A stretch of DNA of 64,000 nucleotides from UBA4742 sp002403895 (GTDB lineage: Bacteria > Actinomycetota > Acidimicrobiia > Acidimicrobiales > Acidimicrobilacustridaceae), in the NCBI GenBank assembly GCA_036823295.1, contig DAISGD010000003.1, positions 1 through 64,000 on the forward strand. Direction: 5' to 3'. The notes beneath the pieces were generated by a model that was not told where the DNA came from, did no database searches, and saw only the letters and a program-made list of their open reading frames with translations. Position numbers and translations under genes: made by a program. This document shows, in pieces, positions 17,094-24,292 of this stretch (its first letter is position 1; every line of letters starts with the position of its first letter).

Positions 17094-17603
17094 ATGGGCA
17101 GGTCCCTGGTGCTGAACGCCACCTACGAACCACTCTCGGTCGTCTCTGACCGCCGGGCGGCGGTGCTCGTGTTGAGCGACAAGGCCGACCTGCTGCACGA
17201 CACCGGCCAGGTGCTTCACTCCGAGCGGTTGACCCTGCCGCTGCCGTCGGTGGTGCGGCTTCGGTTGTTCGTCCGGGTGCCGTTCCAACGGCGGGCGGCC
17301 ATCAGCCGCCGCGGAGTGTTCCAGCGTGACGGCTTCGAGTGCCAGTACTGCGGGCACCGGGCCGAGAGCATCGACCACGTCGTGCCCCGCAGCCGCGGAG
17401 GCCAGCACATCTGGGAAAACGTCGTGGCCGCCTGCCGCCGGTGCAACACCGTCAAGCGGGACCGTTACCTCCACGAGACGAGCATGCGCCTGCGGGTGTC
17501 ACCGGCTGCGCCCCGGCATCTGAGTTGGGTCACAGTGCTCGTCGATCGGGTTCCTGAGCTGTGGGAGCCCTACCTCGGCGATGCCGCCGCCATGTCGGCG
17601 TGA
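17094..17603 (+). CDS. HNH endonuclease family protein
   Basis: A 169-residue protein of the chromosomal actinobacterial/cyanobacterial HNH type. The N-terminus (SLVLNATYEPLSVVS) is typical of this stand-alone group. The HNH core has two zinc cysteine pairs (CQYCG and CRRCN) around the catalytic IDHVVPRSRGG with WENVVAAC. It would nick or cut DNA, though the physiological role of this widespread group is unknown. The stop overlaps the next start as GTGA. Confidence 0.88.
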   Translation: MGRSLVLNATYEPLSVVSDRRAAVLVLSDKADLLHDTGQVLHSERLTLPLPSVVRLRLFVRVPFQRRAAISRRGVFQRDGFECQYCGHRAESIDHVVPRSRGGQHIWENVVAACRRCNTVKRDRYLHETSMRLRVSPAAPRHLSWVTVLVDRVPELWEPYLGDAAAMSA

Positions 17604-18757
17604 CCGACGCCGGGGGGCTGCCCACCCAGTCGGCGTGCCTCGAAGGGCTCGACGCACTCGAGCTGGTACGGGTCAGGTTGCCGATGCGCCGACCCTTGGT
17701 CTCGGGTCACGGCGCCGAGTCGATCCGCGACGTCGTGCTGGTGCGAGCTCTCGGCGCCGACGGGGTAGAGGGCTGGGGTGAGTGCAGTGCGCTCGGGGCG
17801 CCGACCTACACGGGTGAGTACACGGACGGAGCCTGGGCGGTGCTTCGCGACCATCTGGTCCCGGCCGCCCTGGCCAGCCGCATCGACTTCCTGCGGGGTC
17901 ATCCGATGGCTTCGGCCGCGGTCGAGCTCGCCCTGACCGATCGGTGGCTGCGATCGGCCCACCGCTCGCTGCTCGACGCCTGCGCGGTGGCCGCAGCCGA
18001 CCGGTCGGGCCTGGCTTGGACCGCGGTGCTCGGGGTGCAGGCGACGGTTGACGAGCTGCTGGCGGCGGCAGCCTCGGCCCGCGGCGCGCTGGCCGACCGG
18101 CTCAAGCTCAAGATCCGGCCTGGGTGGGACCTCGAGCCGGTGGCCGCGGTGCGCGCCGCGTTCCCCGACGTCGTGATCTCGGTGGATGCCAACGGCGGCT
18201 ACCGCCGCGACGACCGTGACGTCCTGGTCGCGGTGGCCAGCGCCCTCGTCGGTCCGCCGGGCGCCTACGTCGAGCAACCACTGGCCGCCGACGACCTGAA
18301 GGGTCACGCCGAGCTTGCTGCGGCCAGCCCGGTGCCGCTCGCCCTCGACGAGTCGATCACCGCGGCCGGCGACGCCGTCGCCGCGGTCTCGCTTGGTGCG
18401 GCCCGCCTGGTGAACGTGAAGCCGGCCCGCCTGGGAGGGCTCAAGGCCACGCTGGCGCTGGCCGAGGTACTGGCGGGGCTGGACGCCTCGATCCGTCCGG
18501 GGGTGTTCCTCGGCGGGATGCTCGAGACCGGGGTGGGTCGCTCAGCGGCGCTCACCATCGGGGTGGCAGCGGGTCTGGGCCTGCGCCACACCGACCTGGG
18601 ACCGAGCGCCCACTACGTGGAGGACGATCTCACCGAGCCGGTGGGCCTGGCCTTCGACGCTCTGGCCTGGCCGTGCGTCCATCCGGGCATCGGGCTGCAC
18701 CCCCGGCCGGAGCGGCTGGCCGAGGTCGTCGTCGACCGGCTGCTCATCCGTCGGTGA
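17600..18757 (+). CDS. menC: o-Succinylbenzoate synthase / enolase-superfamily enzyme
   Basis: A 385-residue member of the enolase superfamily, muconate-lactonising subgroup. Catalytic elements are in order: LKLKIRPGWD (the KxK lysine), VDANG, EQPL, DESI (the three metal ligands) and NVKPARLGG (second lysine), followed by GGMLETGVGR. The KIxPGWD and GGMLETG forms match o-succinylbenzoate synthase and the related N-succinylamino-acid racemase group, so menaquinone synthesis is likely, but other men genes are not in this window and racemase activity is possible. Start GTG 17600 overlaps the HNH stop; the end overlaps the next gene as GTGA. Confidence 0.8.
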   Translation: MTDAGGLPTQSACLEGLDALELVRVRLPMRRPLVSGHGAESIRDVVLVRALGADGVEGWGECSALGAPTYTGEYTDGAWAVLRDHLVPAALASRIDFLRGHPMASAAVELALTDRWLRSAHRSLLDACAVAAADRSGLAWTAVLGVQATVDELLAAAASARGALADRLKLKIRPGWDLEPVAAVRAAFPDVVISVDANGGYRRDDRDVLVAVASALVGPPGAYVEQPLAADDLKGHAELAAASPVPLALDESITAAGDAVAAVSLGAARLVNVKPARLGGLKATLALAEVLAGLDASIRPGVFLGGMLETGVGRSAALTIGVAAGLGLRHTDLGPSAHYVEDDLTEPVGLAFDALAWPCVHPGIGLHPRPERLAEVVVDRLLIRR

Positions 18758-19425
18758 CGAGCGACGGCCCCCGCCTCGAGCCGACAGCTCCCGGCTGGCA
18801 GGTCGAGCGCCGCCGAGGTTCCGGTGCAGAGCTGCACGCGCTCGACTGGCCTGACCCGCTCGAGCCCACGGTGTGGTTGCTCGACGTGGAACGCCCCGCA
18901 CTGGTGCTGGGTTCGACCCAATCGGCCTCAACCGTCGACGCCATCGCGCTGACCGGTTGGGGCATCGAGCTGGCCGGCCGCCGCAGTGGCGGGGGAGCGG
19001 TGCTGCTGGTGCCGGGCCAGAGCGTATGGATCGACGTGTTCATCCCCGCTAGCCACCTCCGCTGGGACGCTGACGTCAACCGCTCCTTCCATTGGTTGGG
19101 TGAGGTCTGGGTGGCGGCCCTGGCCGACCTCGGGGTGGAGGCCGCCGTCCATCGTGGGGGCCTTGTCCGCACGGCGCAGTCGGATCGGGTCTGCTTCGCC
19201 GGCCTCGGCGCGGGTGAGGTGACCATCGCCGGCGCCAAGGCGGTGGGCCTGTCCCAACGGCGCACCCGCGCCGGTGCCCGCTTCCAGTGCGTCGTCCACC
19301 GCTCGTGGGATTCGGCCCCGCTCGCTGCCATCGCCGGGGTGACTCCCGAAGACCTGCCCCCGGTCGCCACGCTGGCTAACCCGGTCGCCTCCATTGAGAC
19401 CGCGCTCCTGCGCCAGCTCGCCTGA
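18754..19425 (+). CDS. Lipoate-protein ligase A-like protein (BPL/LPL fold)
   Basis: A 223-residue protein with the biotin/lipoate ligase fold. RRSGGGAVLLVPGQSVWIDV matches the RRxGGGxV lipoyl-binding loop and IAGAKAVGLSQRR carries the catalytic lysine region. It would attach lipoate or octanoate to a carrier domain, or be an amidotransferase-type relative. It lacks the C-terminal accessory domain of E. coli LplA. It starts at GTG 18754, overlapping the menC stop, and ends just before an 8-bp tandem repeat. Confidence 0.8.
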   Translation: MTSDGPRLEPTAPGWQVERRRGSGAELHALDWPDPLEPTVWLLDVERPALVLGSTQSASTVDAIALTGWGIELAGRRSGGGAVLLVPGQSVWIDVFIPASHLRWDADVNRSFHWLGEVWVAALADLGVEAAVHRGGLVRTAQSDRVCFAGLGAGEVTIAGAKAVGLSQRRTRAGARFQCVVHRSWDSAPLAAIAGVTPEDLPPVATLANPVASIETALLRQLA

Positions 19426-19457
19426 ACCACCGGACCACCGGACCACCGGACCACCGG
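19426..19457. repeat. 8-bp tandem repeat ACCACCGG, four copies
   Basis: Four perfect head-to-tail copies of ACCACCGG begin directly after the stop codon of the lipoate-ligase-like gene, followed by a partial copy (ACCAACG). The array is noncoding. It may be a replication-slippage product. No function is evident. Confidence 0.85.
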
Positions 19458-19575
19458 ACCAACGATGGATCAGCGTCGGGGGCAACCCCGGGAAGCATCC
19501 GAGCTGCACGCGGTGGGCGCGAGGACGAGCACACAGCGTCCATTTGGCGCGCCGGGGGGCCCGGTGGGGAAAGGG

Positions 19576-19617
19576 TTGACCAAGTGGAGGGAAGTGGCAT
19601 AGAGTGGGGCGCAGTGG
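19576..19617 (+). promoter_or_regulatory. mraZ promoter with four MraZ-type boxes
   Basis: A -35 box TTGACC (19576-19581) and a -10 box TAGAGT (19600-19605) are separated by 18 bases. Four AGTGG direct repeats occur at 19583, 19593, 19603 and 19613, spaced exactly 10 bp apart, so all lie on one face of the helix. MraZ proteins bind arrays of GTGG-containing direct repeats with 10-bp period upstream of their own gene. The array runs from the -35 region past the -10, fitting autorepression of the whole dcw cluster. Confidence 0.85.
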
Positions 19618-19716
19618 AGGACAGGGGTAGCCGAAGGGTGCGCCAGCCCTCCATCCGCAGGGGCTCCGAAGCAGGAAGAAGGACCGGGGGGTGATTCACC
19701 TCGGGGAGAGGCAATC

Positions 19717-20136
19717 GTGTTCGTCGGGACGTTCGAGCATTCGCTCGATGACAAAGGCAGAGTCGTTCTGCCGGTGACGTTCCGCAGCCATCTCGCCGAG
19801 CGTGGGTTCGCCTCGCAGTTCGACAACTGCCTCGGGGTCTGGACCGAGGAAGGGTTCGCCGACGTGGCCAAGCGCTTGACCGAGAAGATCCGCGAGGGCC
19901 TCGCCCCTCAGGACGCCATGCGTGCCTTCTCCGCCAACGCCGCCGAAGTCAAGCCCGACTCCCAGGGGCGCATCCTGTTGCCGCAGCGACTCCGGGAGTT
20001 CGCCGGCCTCGATCGCGACGTCGTCGTGATCGGCGCCATCGACCGGATCGAGATCTGGGATTCGAGTCGGTGGGCGCAGGTCAGCGCCCGAGCCGACGAG
20101 AGCCTCATCAACGCCGTGACCGCCCTGGGGATCTGA
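19717..20136 (+). CDS. mraZ: MraZ transcriptional regulator
   Basis: A 139-residue MraZ with two SpoVT/AbrB-like repeats. The first has FVGTFEHSLDDKGRVVLP and the second VKPDSQGRILLPQRLREFAGL, each holding the DxxGR core. It forms an oligomeric ring that binds direct repeats and controls the dcw operon. GTG 19717 is preceded by GGGGAGAGG about 6 nt upstream. The gene has a leader of about 100 bases downstream of the promoter, unlike many leaderless genes in this window. A 306-base region with a large inverted repeat separates it from rsmH. Confidence 0.95.
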   Translation: MFVGTFEHSLDDKGRVVLPVTFRSHLAERGFASQFDNCLGVWTEEGFADVAKRLTEKIREGLAPQDAMRAFSANAAEVKPDSQGRILLPQRLREFAGLDRDVVVIGAIDRIEIWDSSRWAQVSARADESLINAVTALGI

Positions 20137-20216
20137 GAACCCTCGGGCGTCATGCACCACCTCGCCGCCGACCACAACCAGCCCACCAGGACCACCGACA
20201 TCACGACGGATACGCA

Positions 20217-20365
20217 GACAGCACCCGGATCGCTCATTCGCAGCCTTTCGGCCGGCACGATGGAAGGCCCCTACTCCGCCCGCTTCCCATCCAGCTCGAT
20301 CGGGGAGAAATCCCGACGAGCGACCGCCGGCCGAGAGGCTGCCGATGAGCGATCCACCCGCTGTC
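20217..20365. repeat. Large inverted repeat (40-nt arms) between mraZ and rsmH
   Basis: Arms 20217-20256 and 20326-20365 are inverted copies. The outer 6 bases match, 4 do not, and 27 of the inner 30 match; two of the three inner differences would be G-U pairs in RNA. The loop is 69 nt. As RNA this is a stem of about 29 paired inner bases plus 6 outer ones. The whole 20137-20442 stretch has no convincing gene, so the hairpin is the only structure seen in this 306-base interval. It could act as a processing site, attenuator or small RNA, or be an inserted palindromic element. Confidence 0.85.
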
Positions 20366-20442
20366 ATGGTCCGCACCGCCGTGAGCGCGGCGCCCGGCAC
20401 CCCCGCCGGGCCTCCGGTCACCACGACTTCGAAGGCCCCCAA

Positions 20443-21417
20443 ATGGCGGGTGATGCAGAGTTCAAGCACCTCCCGGTCATGGTCGGCGAGATCACGCGGC
20501 TGTTCGAGCCGGTCCCGGCCGGCGTGGTCATCGACGCCACGCTCGGCGGCGGCGGCCACGCCCGGGCCCTGCTGGCCGCCCATCCTCACGTTCGCGTGCT
20601 GGGGATCGACCAGGACGACGCCGCCCTGGCCGCCGCGTCGTCGCTGATCGACGACTTCCCTGGTCGGGTCACCCTGGTGCGGTCCCGCTTCGATCGGCTG
20701 GACGAGGTAGCCGACGAGTATGTCGGCGAGCACGCCGCCGACGCCCCTATCAGCGGGGTGCTGTTTGATCTCGGGGTCAGCTCACCCCAGCTCGACCAGC
20801 CCGACCGTGGGTTCAGCTATCGCCACGACGCCCCCCTCGACATGCGCATGGACCGCTCCGCCAGCCTCACGGCGGCCGAGGTGGTCAACACCTACGACGT
20901 TGCCGACCTGGCCGTCGTGCTGCGGGACTTCGGTGATGAGCGCTTCGCCACCCGTATCGCCCGGGCCATCGTGGCCGCCCGCCCGGTGACCACGACCGGC
21001 GAGCTGGCCGAGCTCGTGCGCGACGCCATCCCGGCCCCGGCTCGCCGCCGGGGCGGTCATCCGGCCAAGCGCACCTTCCAGGCGGTGCGCATCGAGGTCA
21101 ATCGCGAGCTCGCCATCCTTCCCGCCACTCTGGACCGAGCCATCGACCTCCTCGTCCCTGGCGGCCGGATCGCCGTGTTGTCCTACCACTCGGGGGAGGA
21201 TCGCATCGTCAAGGGTCGCTTGCGCCAGGCGGAGACCGGCGGCTGTGTCTGCCCCCCGGGTCTGCCCTGCGTCTGTGGCGCGGAACCCACCGTGCGCCTG
21301 CTCAAGCGCGGCGGCTGGACGCCAAGCCCCGCCGAGCTGATGGACAACCCTCGTTCCGAGAGTGCCCGGCTGCGTGCCGCCGAGCGTCTCAGTGTCCCCG
21401 GGTCGGTGGTCTCATGA
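20443..21417 (+). CDS. rsmH: 16S rRNA (cytosine(1402)-N4)-methyltransferase RsmH (MraW)
   Basis: A 324-residue SAM-dependent methyltransferase. The conserved start KHLPVM, SAM site DATLGGGGHARALL, LFDLGVSSPQLDQPDRGFSY, FQAVRIEVNRE and SYHSGEDRIVK motifs are all present. It methylates C1402 in the ribosomal decoding site. ATG 20443 is chosen because homologues begin a few residues before KHLPVM; an open frame extends upstream to 20152, but those residues look non-protein-like and cover the inverted repeat. It overlaps ftsL by ATGA. Confidence 0.94.
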   Translation: MAGDAEFKHLPVMVGEITRLFEPVPAGVVIDATLGGGGHARALLAAHPHVRVLGIDQDDAALAAASSLIDDFPGRVTLVRSRFDRLDEVADEYVGEHAADAPISGVLFDLGVSSPQLDQPDRGFSYRHDAPLDMRMDRSASLTAAEVVNTYDVADLAVVLRDFGDERFATRIARAIVAARPVTTTGELAELVRDAIPAPARRRGGHPAKRTFQAVRIEVNRELAILPATLDRAIDLLVPGGRIAVLSYHSGEDRIVKGRLRQAETGGCVCPPGLPCVCGAEPTVRLLKRGGWTPSPAELMDNPRSESARLRAAERLSVPGSVVS

Positions 21418-22034
21418 GCCCCGCCCGGGCCCAAGCCGCGGCGCGGGCCGGGGTTGCCCCCGCCCCGGCCCCCCGCCGTGCCAAGGTCGCTCCGGTCCGG
21501 GAGGCCGAAGCCCGGCCTGGCCGTCTGGCTGGTGTGGCCGCCACCCTGCGCTCGCGGAACGCTCTCGGTCGGGTCGGCACCCTGGCGGCCGTCGCCCTGT
21601 TCGCCTGCGTGTTCGGCATCGTGGTCTTCCAGACGCTGCTGGTCCAGGGCCAGGCTCGACTCGACGCGCTGGACAAGCACGACGCCCAGGAACAGCTCCG
21701 GTCGCGCGAGCTGCATCAGCAGCTCGCCGATCTGAATGCCCCAGGGCGGATCGTCGGCGTGGCTCGCGAGAAGCTGGGCATGGTGGCGCCCACCGACGTG
21801 GGCTACCTCGAGCCTGCCGCCGATGACGACGCCAAAGCGGCGTGGGCAGCGGCGGCTGCGCCCGCCCCGGCCGCCCCCGCTCCGGTCAAGCCGAGCGCCG
21901 CCAAGCCGACGACCACCCCGTCCACCACGGCGACGACGACGGCGAAAAAGACGACGCCGACCACCACGGTGCCGAAGAAGACGACAACCCCCACGACGAC
22001 ACCGACGACCACCCCCAAGCAGACGAAGCCGTGA
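21414..22034 (+). CDS. ftsL: FtsL-like divisome protein with long extracytoplasmic tail
   Basis: A 206-residue bitopic membrane protein. A basic Ala/Pro-rich N-terminus is followed by one membrane helix (about residues 56-78, VGTLAAVALFACVFGIVVFQ) and a coiled-coil region (LDALDKHDAQEQLRSRELHQQLADL) ending in the FtsL/DivIC-type REKLGMV motif. The last 70 or so residues are Ala/Pro then Thr/Lys/Pro low complexity and would lie outside the membrane. It links FtsQ/DivIC with FtsW-FtsI. Position between rsmH and ftsI, with 4-base overlaps on both sides, supports the call. Confidence 0.85.
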   Translation: MSPARAQAAARAGVAPAPAPRRAKVAPVREAEARPGRLAGVAATLRSRNALGRVGTLAAVALFACVFGIVVFQTLLVQGQARLDALDKHDAQEQLRSRELHQQLADLNAPGRIVGVAREKLGMVAPTDVGYLEPAADDDAKAAWAAAAAPAPAAPAPVKPSAAKPTTTPSTTATTTAKKTTPTTTVPKKTTTPTTTPTTTPKQTKP

Positions 22035-24292
22035 CCACCACGGTTCGCCCTCCCGGTGGCTTCGGGTCGCGGTCGCGTCCCGCGTCCCGTGTCACTCGCA
22101 CCGGCGCGAGCGAGAGCCTCAGGACTCCCACGGCCAGGACGGCGGGCACCGCCAAGGCCGCCCGTCCGACGCAGTCCACACGCGTGGCCAAGACGTCGAC
22201 CCGCACCAACCCCGACACCCGGTCGCGTCTCACCCCGGCGCCCGCCCGGCGCGGTGTGTCCCGCCGGTCGGCCGAACCGGTGGCCCGTTCAACCCGTTCG
22301 ACTCGATCAACCGGGTCGGCCCGCTCGACTCGCCCCGGTTCCGCGGCACGCCCCACCCGCCGACGGACCCGTCCCGGTGGTCGACCGGGGCAGAGCCGGC
22401 GCCGCCTGCTCATGCTGCTCGTCGGCCTGGCCAGCCTGTTCCTGCTCATCGCCTGGAAGGTCACCGACCTCCAGGTCCTGAACCCCAGCCAGTACCTCGC
22501 CTACGGCCAGTCGCAGACGGTGCGCTCCGAGACGCTGGCCGCCGAACGGGGCACGATCTACGACCGGAACCACGTCGAGCTGGCCCTGTCGGTGCCGGAG
22601 AAGACGATCTTCGCCGATCCCAAGCTGGTCGACGACCCTGCCGGTGAGGCCGCCAAGCTGGCCCCCATCCTGGGGATGGATGCGGCCGGCCTGGAGGTCA
22701 AGCTCAGCCAGGCCAACCGCTTTACCTACCTGGCCCGCAAGGTCGACCCCGCGGTGGCGGACAGGGTCGCCGCCCTGGACCTGCCCGGGATTGCTTTCAT
22801 CGACGAGTCCAAGCGCTCCACCCCGGCCGGGTCGCTGGCCCAGTCCATCCTCGGGTCGGTCGACGTCGACAACAAGGGCCTCTCCGGGCTGGAAGCGCAA
22901 TACGCCGCCGCTCTCACCGGCACGCCGGGCTCGCTCACGCTGGAGCAGACGCCCGGCGGTCACACCATGCCCATCGGCGAGCACCAGCTGACGCCGGCCG
23001 AGAAGGGCGACGACCTCGTCCTGACCATCGATCGGGCCATGCAGTACCAGACCGAGCAGATCCTGGCCGAGCAGGTCGCCACGGCCGAGGCCAAGGGCGG
23101 CATCGCCATCGTGACCAAGCCGTCCACCGGCGAGGTGCTGGCCATGGCCGACATCGCCCGCGACCCGAAGACGGGGGTGGTGACCACCAGCGGCGACAAC
23201 GCGGCGCTGACCAACGTCTACGAACCGGGCTCGGTCATGAAGATGGTGACCGTGTCCCACGCCTTGGAGACGGGGGTCGTCACCCCGGACACGAAGTTCG
23301 ACGTGCCCGGCAGCTACCAGGTCGGTGACGCCACCTTCACCGACGCCGAAGCCCACGCCACCGAGCAGCTCACCGTAACTCAGATCCTCTCCCAGTCGTC
23401 GAACATCGGCACCATCAAGATCGCCCAGAAGCTCGGCAAGCAGGGCCTCTACGACGGCCTCACCGGCCTCGGCTTCGGCACCAGGACCTCGCTGCAGTTC
23501 CCCAACGAGGCGGCCGGCACCGTCCTGGCCCCGGCCAAATGGTCGGGCACATCGATTGGCACCATCCCCATCGGCCAGGGTGTCTCGGCCACCGCCATGC
23601 AAGTACTCGACGCCTACAACGTGGTGGCCAACGGTGGCATCGCGGTGGCGCCCCGGCTGGTCGATTCCACCATCGACGCCGACGGTGAGGAACATCCCCT
23701 GGCCATCGACGCCGGGCATCGCGTCTTCTCGGCCGACACCGCGGCCAAGATGAACGTCATGCTGCGCAACGTGGTCACCCAGGGAACGGGCACCCTCGCC
23801 GCCGTCGACGGCTACCACGTGGCGGGCAAGACGGGAACGGCTCGCAAGCCCGGGCCCAACGGTGGCTACACCGACAAGAACGGGGTGACCCAGTACCAGT
23901 CGACGTTCGTGGGCATGGTGCCGGCTGAGGCGCCGGCGCTGTCCATTCTCGTCATGATCGACGAGCCCTACGGCGGGAACTACTCCGGCGGTGCCGTCGC
24001 CGCCCCGGCCTTCGCCAAGATCGCCTCCTACGGCCTCCGCCAGTTCGCGGTGCCGCCGCCCCAAACGGACAGCGCCACCGGTGCGCCCGCGGGTGTCGCC
24101 CTGGCGACGACCGCCTCCACCACCGGGGGCGTGCAGATCTTGCCCGGGGGCAAGGAGCGGGTCCCGGCCGCGGGTGCGACACCAGCGACGCCGGCCACCA
24201 CGCCGGCCGAGACCACGCCGACCACCACGGCGCCGACGGCCACCAAGAAGAAACCTCCGACCCTCACCACCCCGACCACCCGTCCGCAGTGA
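22031..24292 (+). CDS. ftsI: Septal peptidoglycan transpeptidase FtsI (PBP3)
   Basis: A 753-residue class B penicillin-binding protein. The first 120 residues are an unusual Arg/Ser/Thr-rich cytoplasmic extension; one membrane helix follows at about 124-142. The pedestal domain contains AAERGTIYDRN. The transpeptidase domain has the active-site Ser401 (SVMK), SSN at 456-458 and KTG at 600-602. A Thr/Pro-rich C-terminal tail of about 60 residues ends the protein. It cross-links septal peptidoglycan with FtsW. Start GTG 22031 overlaps the ftsL stop. Confidence 0.94.
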   Translation: MTTTVRPPGGFGSRSRPASRVTRTGASESLRTPTARTAGTAKAARPTQSTRVAKTSTRTNPDTRSRLTPAPARRGVSRRSAEPVARSTRSTRSTGSARSTRPGSAARPTRRRTRPGGRPGQSRRRLLMLLVGLASLFLLIAWKVTDLQVLNPSQYLAYGQSQTVRSETLAAERGTIYDRNHVELALSVPEKTIFADPKLVDDPAGEAAKLAPILGMDAAGLEVKLSQANRFTYLARKVDPAVADRVAALDLPGIAFIDESKRSTPAGSLAQSILGSVDVDNKGLSGLEAQYAAALTGTPGSLTLEQTPGGHTMPIGEHQLTPAEKGDDLVLTIDRAMQYQTEQILAEQVATAEAKGGIAIVTKPSTGEVLAMADIARDPKTGVVTTSGDNAALTNVYEPGSVMKMVTVSHALETGVVTPDTKFDVPGSYQVGDATFTDAEAHATEQLTVTQILSQSSNIGTIKIAQKLGKQGLYDGLTGLGFGTRTSLQFPNEAAGTVLAPAKWSGTSIGTIPIGQGVSATAMQVLDAYNVVANGGIAVAPRLVDSTIDADGEEHPLAIDAGHRVFSADTAAKMNVMLRNVVTQGTGTLAAVDGYHVAGKTGTARKPGPNGGYTDKNGVTQYQSTFVGMVPAEAPALSILVMIDEPYGGNYSGGAVAAPAFAKIASYGLRQFAVPPPQTDSATGAPAGVALATTASTTGGVQILPGGKERVPAAGATPATPATTPAETTPTTTAPTATKKKPPTLTTPTTRPQ

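Noticed and set aside
20152..20442. N-terminal extension of RsmH from ATG 20152
   Set aside because: It covers the inverted repeat and has no similarity to RsmH; homologues start near 20443.
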